A stretch of DNA of 18,842 nt, taken from the NCBI GenBank assembly GCA_904420235.1, contig CAJFUS010000248.1, positions 1 through 18,842 on the forward strand, read 5' to 3'. This document shows positions 1-6,382 of this stretch, piece after piece. This DNA is from Candidatus Neoanaerotignum tabaqchaliae. Lineage in GTDB: Bacteria > Bacillota > Clostridia > Lachnospirales > Anaerotignaceae. Numbering within the stretch: position 1 is the stretch's first letter; every line of letters starts with the position of its first letter. The notes below the pieces were generated by a model. The model was not told the DNA's origin, did not search any database, and was given only the letters and a program-made list of their open reading frames with translations. Made by a program: the position numbers and the translations under genes.

Positions 1-79
<79 letters not shown>

Positions 80-143
80 TGGAGAAATAGGGATTGGAAA
101 AATACGTTATTCTTTTTTCAGCGTTTAACGGCGCGTTTATTAT

Positions 144-226
144 GGATGGGTTCCCGAGTGGCCAATGGGGTCGGACTGTAAATCCGCTGCAATTTTGCTT
201 CGAAGGTTCGAATCCTTCCCCATCCA
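144..226 (+). tRNA. tRNA-Tyr (GTA), copy 1
   Basis: A class II tRNA of 83 nt. The acceptor arms GGATGGG and CCCATCC pair perfectly and the discriminator base is A. The anticodon loop reads CTGTAAA, giving anticodon GTA, and a long variable arm follows, as expected for bacterial tRNA-Tyr. The T arm contains GGTTCGAATCC. The 3' CCA is not encoded. It lies between the 16S end and a terminator, so it is probably co-transcribed with 16S. It is identical to the copy at 1438-1520. Confidence 0.96.
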
Positions 227-230
227 GTAT

Positions 231-262
231 AAACCGGTTGTTTTAAAACAGCCGGTTTTTTT
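231..262 (+). terminator. Rho-independent terminator after 16S-tRNA-Tyr
   Basis: The arms AAACCGGTTGTTTT and AAAACAGCCGGTTT pair over 14 bases with one G-U pair (a few central pairs open as the loop). They are followed by a run of T. It begins 5 bases after tRNA-Tyr and would end transcription of the 16S-tRNA-Tyr unit. Only 22 bases separate it from the next start codon. Confidence 0.9.
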
Positions 263-284
263 ATTTACCAGGGGGTGTCTGATA

Positions 285-776
285 ATGGAAAATGGTTTTA
301 TTATTTTAGAAATGACAACCAATAATTTTTACTCTATTTTAGGCGCGGCAATAAGCGCTATAATATTGCTTTGTTTGGGAGCCTTTTTTAAGCTTCCTAT
401 GGAGTATAAAAATCTTAGAGGACGAACTATTTATAATTTAAAATATGCCGAGAGGTTTTATAAGAGTCCAGAATTTGTCAATCCAAACTATGACGAGGCA
501 TCGGAAGAATATAAAGAAACAAAAAGTGTTCTTATGGAGAACGCGTCAAAAATAAAAAGATTTACGTATGGCCTTTATCGCCCGAAATTTTTGAAAAGAG
601 GCGTTCCAGATGGAGAAATGCTGATTTCAGTGGCTGAGGCTATTGAGAGTATCGCTAATGGGCTCTCGGCTGGCGATAGAGACAAAATTGAAAGTATAGC
701 AAAGAAAAATATAGAAACAGCCGAAAATATAAAAAAATTACTTAACTATACTGATGATAGTTCTGCTGAAAAGTAA
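285..776 (+). CDS. Hypothetical protein with one N-terminal membrane segment
   Basis: A 163-residue protein that I do not recognise. The frame is open upstream through the tRNA, but the ATG at 285 is the credible start because GGGGGTG lies 7 bases before it and the upstream part is tRNA sequence. Residues about 15-36 form one hydrophobic helix, probably a membrane anchor. The rest is charged, helical and probably cytoplasmic, rich in Lys and Glu, with no catalytic motif that I can see. The terminator at 231-262 ends just before the gene, leaving no room for a normal promoter between them. Expression would need read-through from the rRNA/tRNA unit or a promoter inside the spacer or tRNA. A terminator at 820-852 closes the gene. 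Confidence 0.75.
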   Translation: MENGFIILEMTTNNFYSILGAAISAIILLCLGAFFKLPMEYKNLRGRTIYNLKYAERFYKSPEFVNPNYDEASEEYKETKSVLMENASKIKRFTYGLYRPKFLKRGVPDGEMLISVAEAIESIANGLSAGDRDKIESIAKKNIETAENIKKLLNYTDDSSAEK

Positions 777-819
777 TAAAGTTTTATTTTGAATAATTTA
801 ATAAATATATGTAACGATG

Positions 820-852
820 ACCCTTTTGAATGAAACAAAAGGGTTTTATTTT
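820..852 (+). terminator. Rho-independent terminator
   Basis: A perfect 9-bp stem ACCCTTTTG / CAAAAGGGT with a 7-nt loop, followed by TTTATTTT. It lies 43 bases after the stop codon of the 163-residue hypothetical protein and ends that transcript. Confidence 0.88.
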
Positions 853-1045
853 GTATAATTGCAAATAAATTTTAATATAATAATTTTAATTTCTGCATAT
901 GCGTGCCGACAATGAATAAATTAAGATATTGAGAGAAAAAATAAATGCAGATTATTTAAATTTATAATACTTGACAATTTATCTGGGCTGTGTGGTTAAA
1001 AATTAATTTTATTGCCATTGGTGTAATTGTATGTTAAATTTAATG
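853..1045. other. AT-rich intergenic stretch, no gene seen
   Basis: About 190 bases between the terminator and the tRNA promoter. It is very AT-rich and has no credible reading frame with a ribosome binding site. A TTGACA at 971-976 has no matching -10 box at a normal distance. I see no repeat or RNA gene here. Confidence 0.6.
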
Positions 1046-1074
1046 TTGACAACGGACACTGTTTTTGCTATTAT
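1046..1074 (+). promoter_or_regulatory. Sigma-A promoter of the tRNA cluster
   Basis: A consensus -35 box TTGACA at 1046-1051, a 17-base spacer, then TATTAT at 1069-1074. It lies 67 bases upstream of tRNA-Leu with nothing between, so it most likely drives Leu-Phe-Gly and perhaps Tyr. A perfect -35 fits a highly expressed stable-RNA unit. Confidence 0.8.
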
Positions 1075-1141
1075 AAATAGGCAGTCAATTAAAACACAGG
1101 ACTTGAGAGTTGGTTTTGTGCGAATGTTGATATGGCATTTT

Positions 1142-1225
1142 GCCCGAGTGGCGGAACTGGCAGACGCACAGGACTTAAAATCCTGCGAGGCAACACTCGT
1201 ACCGGTTCGATTCCGGTCTCGGGCA
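1142..1225 (+). tRNA. tRNA-Leu (TAA)
   Basis: A class II tRNA of 84 nt. The acceptor arms GCCCGAG and CTCGGGC pair perfectly and the discriminator is A. The anticodon loop CTTAAAA gives anticodon TAA, and the long variable arm is typical of tRNA-Leu. It is the first gene of the cluster. No 3' CCA is encoded. Confidence 0.97.
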
Positions 1226-1241
1226 CGTTCCTAATATATAT

Positions 1242-1314
<73 letters not shown>

Positions 1315-1330
1315 TATTTTTATTTAACAC

Positions 1331-1402
1331 GCGCGAATGGCTCAGTGGTAGAGCATCGCCTTGCCAAGGCGAGGGCCGCGGGTTCGAATCCCGTTTCGCG
1401 CT
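1331..1402 (+). tRNA. tRNA-Gly (GCC)
   Basis: A 72-nt tRNA with acceptor arms GCGCGAA and TTCGCGC and discriminator T. The anticodon loop TTGCCAA gives anticodon GCC. It is third in the cluster, 16 bases after tRNA-Phe, and a terminator-like hairpin begins 2 bases after it. No CCA is encoded. Confidence 0.97.
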
Positions 1403-1404
1403 TT

Positions 1405-1435
1405 GCCTCTGACTAAGCAGAGGCTTTTATATTTT
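1405..1435 (+). terminator. Terminator-like hairpin inside the tRNA cluster
   Basis: A perfect 7-bp stem GCCTCTG / CAGAGGC with a 6-nt loop, then TTTTATATTTT. It separates tRNA-Gly from tRNA-Tyr. If it works, the downstream tRNA-Tyr is read only by partial read-through, or by a promoter that I cannot see in the 2-base gap. Confidence 0.7.
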
Positions 1436-1437
1436 AC

Positions 1438-1520
1438 GGATGGGTTCCCGAGTGGCCAATGGGGTCGGACTGTAAATCCGCTGCAATTTTGCTTCGAAGG
1501 TTCGAATCCTTCCCCATCCA
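1438..1520 (+). tRNA. tRNA-Tyr (GTA), copy 2
   Basis: Identical over all 83 bases to tRNA-Tyr at 144-226. It has the same GTA anticodon, long variable arm and discriminator A. The identity stops at the gene: only the base pair GT after it is also shared, and the upstream sequence differs at the adjoining base. It is the last gene of the Leu-Phe-Gly-Tyr cluster, downstream of a terminator-like hairpin and upstream of a second terminator. Confidence 0.96.
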
Positions 1521-1523
1521 GTT

Positions 1524-1556
1524 AAATCCCTTTAACCTATGTTAAGGGGATTTTTT
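1524..1556 (+). terminator. Rho-independent terminator of the tRNA cluster
   Basis: The arms AATCCCTTTAAC and GTTAAGGGGATT pair with one G-U pair around a 4-nt loop, followed by TTTT. It begins 4 bases after tRNA-Tyr. Confidence 0.85.
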
Positions 1557-1631
1557 GTTGTATGCTTAAAACAGAAAATGTATTAAATAATTAGGACTTA
1601 AAATAAATTTGCAAAATTTTTTGTTTTTTTA

Positions 1632-1655
1632 AACCTTTTCCCTCTTATTTCGCTC
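1632..1655 (+). promoter_or_regulatory. Possible ECF-type promoter before the sigma gene
   Basis: AACC at 1632-1635 and CGCTC at 1651-1655, 15 bases apart, resemble the AAC / CGT pattern used by ECF sigma factors. The position, about 35 bases before the start of the ECF gene, would fit autoregulation. The match is partial and the call is tentative. Confidence 0.25.
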
Positions 1656-1689
1656 TTATATATAGACGCGTCGGAAAGGAGCAGAAAAA

Positions 1690-2244
1690 ATGAACGACCA
1701 TGAATTGGTTATAAGGCTTAAAAACGGCGATACTTCAGCCTTTGATGAGCTTTATGAAAAATACAAAAATCAGGCTGTGCGCACGGCTTTTCTTATAACA
1801 AAAAATAATGATTTAAGCTTTGACATAGCTCAGGAGGCTTTTATAAGGTGCTATACAAACATAGCGAAACTTAAAAATCCGCTTATGTTCCGCTCATGGT
1901 TTTTAAAAATACTTGTTAGAACCGCTTGGGAACTGAGCAAAAAGGACAGCGCTATTGTACCGGTTGAGGAGATATTTGAAAAAGCCGAGGAAAACAGCCT
2001 TTACAGCAATGACAGCACAGCCGATTTCAGACTTCTTTATGAAGCTGTAAACTCTTTGAACAAAAAACAAAGAACCGTTGTTGTTCTGCATTATTTTAAC
2101 GATATTTCAGTTAAAGAAATAGCGGAAATAACGGGAAGCTTTGAAAGCACGGTTAAATCTCAGCTTTTTCTTGCAAGGAAAAAGATTAAAAGCTATATTG
2201 AAAAATCAAACGGGAAAGGCGGTCTGATTATAAATGAAACGTGA
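1690..2244 (+). CDS. RNA polymerase ECF sigma factor (sigma-70 family)
   Basis: A 184-residue sigma factor that directs RNA polymerase to a stress or envelope regulon. Region 2 covers about residues 8-75, with the characteristic stretch DIAQEAFIRCYTNI for core binding and -10 recognition. Region 4 covers about 112-170, with a helix-turn-helix at VKEIAEITGSFESTVKSQL and then LARKKI. There is no region 1 or 3, as expected for the ECF class. The ATG at 1690 has GGAAAGGAG at a good distance. The last 11 bases overlap the next gene, an arrangement typical of a sigma factor and its membrane-bound regulator. The regulon and signal cannot be read from the sequence. Confidence 0.93.
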   Translation: MNDHELVIRLKNGDTSAFDELYEKYKNQAVRTAFLITKNNDLSFDIAQEAFIRCYTNIAKLKNPLMFRSWFLKILVRTAWELSKKDSAIVPVEEIFEKAEENSLYSNDSTADFRLLYEAVNSLNKKQRTVVVLHYFNDISVKEIAEITGSFESTVKSQLFLARKKIKSYIEKSNGKGGLIINET

Positions 2245-3007
2245 TTATTTTGATGATAAATTAAAAAAAGCCCTTACAGCCGCTTCCGAAAGCGTTGGCG
2301 AGCCAAATGGGGATATGCTTGAAAACATAAAAAACGACATGAGAGTTAGAAATATGATTAATGACAGGGAGGAAAAAAGTATGATGAAAAGTTTTAAATT
2401 CAAAGTTTTAGCTGTATGCGCTGTTTTATGCGCCTTTTCGGTTACATGTTATGCCGTTGGGAATATAGCGTCGTGGACGACTACAACCCAAGTACTTTCC
2501 GGTGTTTCATATTCTGATATGGATAAAGTTAAGGAGGATTTGGGAGTAGACTTTAAGTGCCCCGAGCAGTTTTCAAACGGCTTCAAATTTGACTCAGCCG
2601 GAACAGGCAAAACAGAGGCCTATGACGCCAACGGAGGAGTTATTGGAGAAGGTAAAAATGCTAATATCACTTATAAAAACGGTTCTGGAGAAACTCTCAG
2701 CCTTGGAGTGAGGGAAGTCGTAAACGGTGAGGACGTTGAAAGCAGCGTTTACGGATATTCAAATGACAAAATGGTTATATTCCCGGGCAATGATGAAACA
2801 AATATAGCCATTGACGATGAAATTGAAAATTATGAGGAGTTAGGATATCAGGTAAGCTTTGGAACTGTTGACGAGAAAACAGAGCAAACATATGAGACCA
2901 TATGCTGGGAAGATGGCGGACTTATTTACAGTCTTACATCATTTGACACAAACATGGGCGAGGACGTATTTAATCAGCTTGTTGAGGAAGTAAAATCAGC
3001 TCAGTGA
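2234..3007 (+). CDS. Single-pass membrane protein, likely anti-sigma factor of the ECF pair
   Basis: A 257-residue protein translated with an 11-base overlap from the ECF gene. Residues 1-50 are a charged, helical cytoplasmic segment. Residues about 55-75 form one hydrophobic helix. Residues 76-257 are an acidic extracytoplasmic domain, probably similar to the DUF4367-type sensor domains found beside such sigma factors. By position and topology it should hold the sigma factor inactive at the membrane until a signal arrives. The His-Cys-Cys zinc motif of classic ZAS anti-sigma domains is absent; the only cysteines near the N-terminus lie in the membrane segment. Residue 50 is a methionine with a strong ribosome binding site before it, so a shorter product is possible. 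The anti-sigma role is inferred from context. Confidence 0.75.
   Translation: MKRDYFDDKLKKALTAASESVGEPNGDMLENIKNDMRVRNMINDREEKSMMKSFKFKVLAVCAVLCAFSVTCYAVGNIASWTTTTQVLSGVSYSDMDKVKEDLGVDFKCPEQFSNGFKFDSAGTGKTEAYDANGGVIGEGKNANITYKNGSGETLSLGVREVVNGEDVESSVYGYSNDKMVIFPGNDETNIAIDDEIENYEELGYQVSFGTVDEKTEQTYETICWEDGGLIYSLTSFDTNMGEDVFNQLVEEVKSAQ
2367..2383 (+). promoter_or_regulatory. Internal ribosome binding site and in-frame ATG in the anti-sigma-like gene
   Basis: GGGAGG at 2367-2372 lies 8 bases before the ATG at 2381, which is in frame and encodes Met50. This site is stronger than the one before the annotated start at 2234, where AAAGGCGG is 11 bases away. A product from here would begin with MMKSFKFK and the hydrophobic segment, like a signal peptide or anchor, without the cytoplasmic domain. 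Confidence 0.5.
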
Positions 3008-3023
3008 AATACGGAATTATTTT

Positions 3024-3048
3024 AGGCGGCTTTTATGCCGCCTTTTAT
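3024..3048 (+). terminator. Rho-independent terminator after the ECF/anti-sigma pair
   Basis: A stem AGGCGGC / GCCGCCT with a 6-nt loop, followed by TTTATAT. It begins 17 bases after the stop codon of the anti-sigma-like gene. Confidence 0.88.
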
Positions 3049-3111
3049 ATTTGCAGTTTTATTTTGAATTAAAGTCACATAATAAACGGCGCATAATTTA
3101 ATAATATATAA

Positions 3112-3141
3112 ATGTTATTTATGGATATTGTGTGCTATAAT
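3112..3141 (+). promoter_or_regulatory. Probable extended -10 sigma-A promoter
   Basis: TATAAT at 3136-3141 is preceded by TGC, giving an extended -10. A weak -35 ATGTTA lies at 3112-3117 with an 18-base spacer. It would drive the metallophosphoesterase gene, whose ATG is 49 bases downstream. Confidence 0.6.
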
Positions 3142-3189
3142 TTTAAAAAACAAAAATAAAAAAGCTATTTATCTGAATGGAATGATGAT

Positions 3190-4005
3190 ATGAGATTTAA
3201 TTTTGCTAAAAGCGCTGCTTTGGCGGTGGCGTTTTGTGGTTTTTTTATGTTTGAGAACAAAAGTCTTACGGTTTCAAAATATACGGTTAAAAGCGGCAAA
3301 ATACCAAATAAATTGAATGGACTTAAAATAGTTCAAATATCCGACCTTCAGGACGCTAAATTTGGCCCACGAAATAAAAGGCTTATAAATAAAATAAAAT
3401 CACTTAAACCTGATATTATAGTTATAACAGGCGACCTTATAGACTGCCATAGAACCGATATATATTCAGCTTTAAATTTTGTAAAGCGAATATCCGGCTT
3501 TTGCCCAACATATTATGTGTGCGGAAATCATGAGGGTGTTGTTGGCGGCTATGAAAAATTGAGCGGTGACATTGAAAATATGGGAGCTGTGGTTTTAAAC
3601 AATCGGTCTGTATATTTTGACGAGGAAAGAAAGATAAGGCTTATAGGTCTTACAGACCCTTATATGAAAAAACTTAACAACATTGGAGATTTTTTAAAAG
3701 GCCAGATTATAATGGACAAAAAAGCTTTCAATATTGTGCTTTGCCACAGGCCGGAGCTTTTTAGTGAGTATTGCTTAAGCGGAGCTGACGCCGCTTTCTG
3801 CGGCCATGCCCATGGAGGACAGATTAGAATTTTTTCTCAAGGCCTGTTTTCTCCAGACCAAGGAATTTTGCCAAAGCTTACCTCCGGAGTTCATAAGAAT
3901 GGCGGAACAACAATGATAATAAGCAGAGGACTTGGCAACAGTGTGTTCCCTTTAAGGATTTTTAACCGTCCGGAAATTGTTTTGACCATCCTTGAGCGGG
4001 AATAA
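3190..4005 (+). CDS. Calcineurin-like metallophosphoesterase (YkuE/YaeI type)
   Basis: A 271-residue protein with an N-terminal hydrophobic segment at about residues 7-21, probably a membrane anchor or uncleaved signal. The two-metal phosphoesterase motifs follow: SDLQ (51-54), GDLID (81-85), GNHE (112-115), H186 in VLCHRPE, and GHAHGGQ (205-211). The first motif is normally D-x-H; here Gln54 replaces the His. Relatives in this branch act on envelope phosphoesters, in some cases on lipid precursors, but the substrate here is unknown. The ribosome binding site is weak (GGAATGA). It is followed 22 bases later by a YlxP-like gene, so the two are probably one transcript. Confidence 0.9.
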   Translation: MRFNFAKSAALAVAFCGFFMFENKSLTVSKYTVKSGKIPNKLNGLKIVQISDLQDAKFGPRNKRLINKIKSLKPDIIVITGDLIDCHRTDIYSALNFVKRISGFCPTYYVCGNHEGVVGGYEKLSGDIENMGAVVLNNRSVYFDEERKIRLIGLTDPYMKKLNNIGDFLKGQIIMDKKAFNIVLCHRPELFSEYCLSGADAAFCGHAHGGQIRIFSQGLFSPDQGILPKLTSGVHKNGGTTMIISRGLGNSVFPLRIFNRPEIVLTILERE

Positions 4006-4027
4006 AAAATATAAATGGTGGTAGCTT

Positions 4028-4309
4028 ATGATAATAGGAACATGTGTGGTTTATCTTACGGCTGACTGGGTATTTTCTTTAAAAGAAAAGCGAATGGTTG
4101 TTAAAAGTATTGTTGAAAAGGTACGGCACAAGTTTAATGTTTCCGTAGCCGAGGTGGATAATCAAGATATTCATAAATCTATAGTTATAGGCTTTGCCTG
4201 TGTAACAAATGAGGTTAGCCACGCCAACAGCATTATAGATAATGTAATAAATTTTATTGAAAAAAACACAGACGCCCGTATAGATGACACTGTTATTGAA
4301 ATATTGTAA
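4028..4309 (+). CDS. YlxP-like DUF503 family protein
   Basis: A 93-residue protein matching the small DUF503 family: an opening hydrophobic strand (MIIGTCVVYL), then SLKEKRMVVKSIVEKVRHKFNVSVAEV, where SLKEKR is the family hallmark, and a C-terminal half with a ferredoxin-like strand pattern. The biochemical function is not established; in Bacillus the homologue sits among translation and ribosome-maturation genes. Length is normal. GGTGG lies before the ATG. It follows the phosphoesterase closely and is probably co-transcribed with it. Confidence 0.88.
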   Translation: MIIGTCVVYLTADWVFSLKEKRMVVKSIVEKVRHKFNVSVAEVDNQDIHKSIVIGFACVTNEVSHANSIIDNVINFIEKNTDARIDDTVIEIL

Positions 4310-4326
4310 AGTAAGGTATTTTTTTC

Positions 4327-4355
4327 TGGATTTTATATATGTGATATGTTATAAT
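4327..4355 (+). promoter_or_regulatory. Sigma-A promoter of tig (extended -10)
   Basis: A perfect TATAAT at 4350-4355 preceded by TGT, an extended -10. The -35 region at 4327-4332 (TGGATT) is poor, as is common with extended -10 promoters. Transcription would start near 4362, giving a leader of about 90 bases before tig. I see no CIRCE or CtsR operator here. Confidence 0.7.
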
Positions 4356-4398
4356 GCAATTTAGCTATGCAGCCGGAAATCTTATGGTTTTTTGGCGC

Positions 4399-4422
4399 AA
4401 AATCCCGATTTTTGGGAATTTT
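4399..4422 (+). other. Leader hairpin before tig
   Basis: AAAATCCC and GGGAATTTT form an imperfect inverted repeat (one bulged A) around a short loop, within the predicted 5' leader of tig. It lacks a true T-run at the right place. It could be a leader structure or chance. Confidence 0.3.
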
Positions 4423-4454
4423 GGGAAAGTTATTCACTAAGGAGGATTTTTTAT

Positions 4455-5756
4455 ATGAACACGAAACTGGAAAGCAAAGAAAATAATACCGTTAAATTTA
4501 CTTTTGAGGTAGGCCCTGAAAAGCTTGAGGAAGGCATGGCTTATGCTTATAAAAGAAATAAAAACAGAATAACGCTTCCGGGATTTAGGAAAGGCAAGGC
4601 GCCAAGAAAGCTTATTGAGGCTGAGTATGGCCCAGCTGTATTTTATGATGACGCAGCCAACTATGTTCTTAGCACAGAGTACGACATTGCCGTTAAAGAG
4701 CTTGACCTTGATGTTGTTTCAAAACCTACAATTAACATAACTGAAATAGGCAAAGACATTGGAATTAAGTTTGAGGTAGAGGTTACAGTAAAACCTGAAG
4801 TTAAGCTTGGACAGTATAAAGGTCTTGAAATAGAGAAAGTTGATTCAGATATAAGCGCCGATGCCGTTGATGCTGAGCTTAAGAGGGTTCAGGAGCAGAA
4901 CTCAAGGCTTGTAGCCGTTGAGGACAGGGCTGTTAAAGAAGGTGACATTGTAAATATCAGCTACGACGGAGCAGTTGACGGAAATCACTTTGAGGGCGGC
5001 CAGAGCGACAGCTATGACCTTACTATTGGCTCGCACACATTTATTGACACATTTGAGGACCAGATTGTTGGCCACAATATAGGGGATAAGTTTGATGTAA
5101 ACGTTACTTTCCCTGAAAACTATCACTCAGCTGACCTTGCTGGAAAAGCAGCCGTTTTTGCTGTTGAGGTTAAGGGAATTAACTATAAAGAGCTTCCAGA
5201 GCTTAACGATGAGTTTGCTCAGGATGTTTCGGAATTTGACACTCTTGATGAATATAAAGCCAGCATTGAGGCAAAACTTAAAGAGACTGCCGAAACAAAC
5301 GCTAAGCAGATTAAAAGGGAAAGAGCCGTTGACGCCGCTGTTGACAACGCTGAGATGGATATTCCCGAAGTTATGTATGAAAACAAGATTGACCAAATGA
5401 TTAACGATTTTAGAAACAATATTCAGGCACAAGGACTTTCAATTGAGGCTTACTGCCAGTATCTTGGAACAAGCGTTGACAGCCTTAGAAGCACATTCCG
5501 CGACTCAGCAGAAAGAAGCGTTAAAGCAAGACTTGTTCTTGAGGCCGTTGCCGCAGCCGAGAATATTTCGGCCACAAAAGAGGAAGTTGACGAGCAGATT
5601 GGCAAGATAGCTGAAAGCTATGGCGTAAGCAAAGAAAAAGCCCTTGAGATATTTAAAGATGAGGACAGAAAAAATGTTGAGGGAGACATCATCGTTCAGA
5701 AGGCAGCGGATATGCTTGCAGATTCTGCCGTTGAGGTTGAAGCCGAGAAAAAATAA
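4455..5756 (+). CDS. tig: Trigger factor, ribosome-associated chaperone and prolyl isomerase
   Basis: A 433-residue protein of normal family length. It binds at the ribosome exit tunnel and helps nascent chains fold. The N-terminal ribosome-binding domain carries the signature GFRKGK at residues 43-48. The FKBP-type prolyl isomerase domain spans about residues 150-245 (EGDIVNISYDG, then FIDTFEDQIVG). The helical C-terminal chaperone arms fill the rest. The frame is open 63 bases further upstream, but the ATG at 4455 is preceded by AAGGAGG at 4439-4445 and the protein then starts like known trigger factors. It is the first gene of the tig-clpP-clpX cluster; 29 bases separate it from clpP, without a visible terminator or promoter. 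Confidence 0.97.
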   Translation: MNTKLESKENNTVKFTFEVGPEKLEEGMAYAYKRNKNRITLPGFRKGKAPRKLIEAEYGPAVFYDDAANYVLSTEYDIAVKELDLDVVSKPTINITEIGKDIGIKFEVEVTVKPEVKLGQYKGLEIEKVDSDISADAVDAELKRVQEQNSRLVAVEDRAVKEGDIVNISYDGAVDGNHFEGGQSDSYDLTIGSHTFIDTFEDQIVGHNIGDKFDVNVTFPENYHSADLAGKAAVFAVEVKGINYKELPELNDEFAQDVSEFDTLDEYKASIEAKLKETAETNAKQIKRERAVDAAVDNAEMDIPEVMYENKIDQMINDFRNNIQAQGLSIEAYCQYLGTSVDSLRSTFRDSAERSVKARLVLEAVAAAENISATKEEVDEQIGKIAESYGVSKEKALEIFKDEDRKNVEGDIIVQKAADMLADSAVEVEAEKK

Positions 5757-5785
5757 TTGTCCTCTAATGTTAGGAGGAATTTAAA

Positions 5786-6370
5786 ATGAGCCTTGTACCG
5801 TATGTTATTGAGCAAAGCAGCAGGGGAGAGCGTTCTTATGACATTTTTTCCAGACTGCTTAAGGACAGGATTATATTCTTGGGTGAGGAGGTAAACGACA
5901 CAACTGCAAGCCTTGTTGTGGCTCAGCTTCTTTTCCTTGCCGCAGAAGACCCTGACAAAGACATAAATCTTTACATAAATAGCCCCGGCGGTGTAATTAC
6001 AGCCGGAATGGCCATTTATGACACGATGCAGTATATAAAACCAGATGTTTCTACAATATGTATAGGTATGGCAGCCAGCATGGGCGCTTTCCTTCTTGCG
6101 GGAGGAGCCAAGGGTAAAAGATTTGCCCTTCCAAATTCCGAGATTATGATACACCAGCCTTCAGGCGGGGCGAGAGGCCAAGCAACCGAAATTAAAATTG
6201 TGGCAGAAAACATACTTAAAACCCGTAAAAAACTTAACGAGATACTCGCTTCAAACACGGGAAGAACATACGAGGAAATAGAAAGGGATACCGAGCGTGA
6301 TAACTTTATGTCGGCTCAGGAAGCTAAGGAATATGGCTTGATTGATGCCGTAATTACTAAGCCAGTTTAA
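5786..6370 (+). CDS. clpP: ATP-dependent Clp protease proteolytic subunit ClpP
   Basis: A 194-residue serine peptidase that forms the double heptameric degradation chamber used by ClpX and other Clp ATPases. The catalytic triad is visible: Ser98 in GMAASMGA, His123 in MIHQPSGG, and Asp172 in RDNFMSA. The glycine-rich substrate-binding stretch NSPGGVITAGMAIYDTM is intact. The length equals the family norm. AGGAGG precedes the ATG. It lies between tig and clpX with gaps of 29 and 12 bases, so the three are probably one operon. In Bacillus subtilis clpP is elsewhere; the tig-clpP-clpX order is the common clostridial arrangement. Confidence 0.98.
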   Translation: MSLVPYVIEQSSRGERSYDIFSRLLKDRIIFLGEEVNDTTASLVVAQLLFLAAEDPDKDINLYINSPGGVITAGMAIYDTMQYIKPDVSTICIGMAASMGAFLLAGGAKGKRFALPNSEIMIHQPSGGARGQATEIKIVAENILKTRKKLNEILASNTGRTYEEIERDTERDNFMSAQEAKEYGLIDAVITKPV

Positions 6371-6382
6371 GGAGAGAGAAAA

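Noticed and set aside
971..976. TTGACA as a further tRNA promoter
   Set aside because: No acceptable -10 box lies 16-18 bases downstream; the promoter at 1046-1074 is much better.
1031..1234. A 67-residue open frame over tRNA-Leu
   Set aside because: Most of it is the tRNA promoter and the tRNA-Leu gene itself.
4326..4454. Heat-shock operators (CIRCE or CtsR) before tig or the clp genes
   Set aside because: I looked for the inverted TTAGCACTC pattern and the GGTCAAA repeat and found neither.
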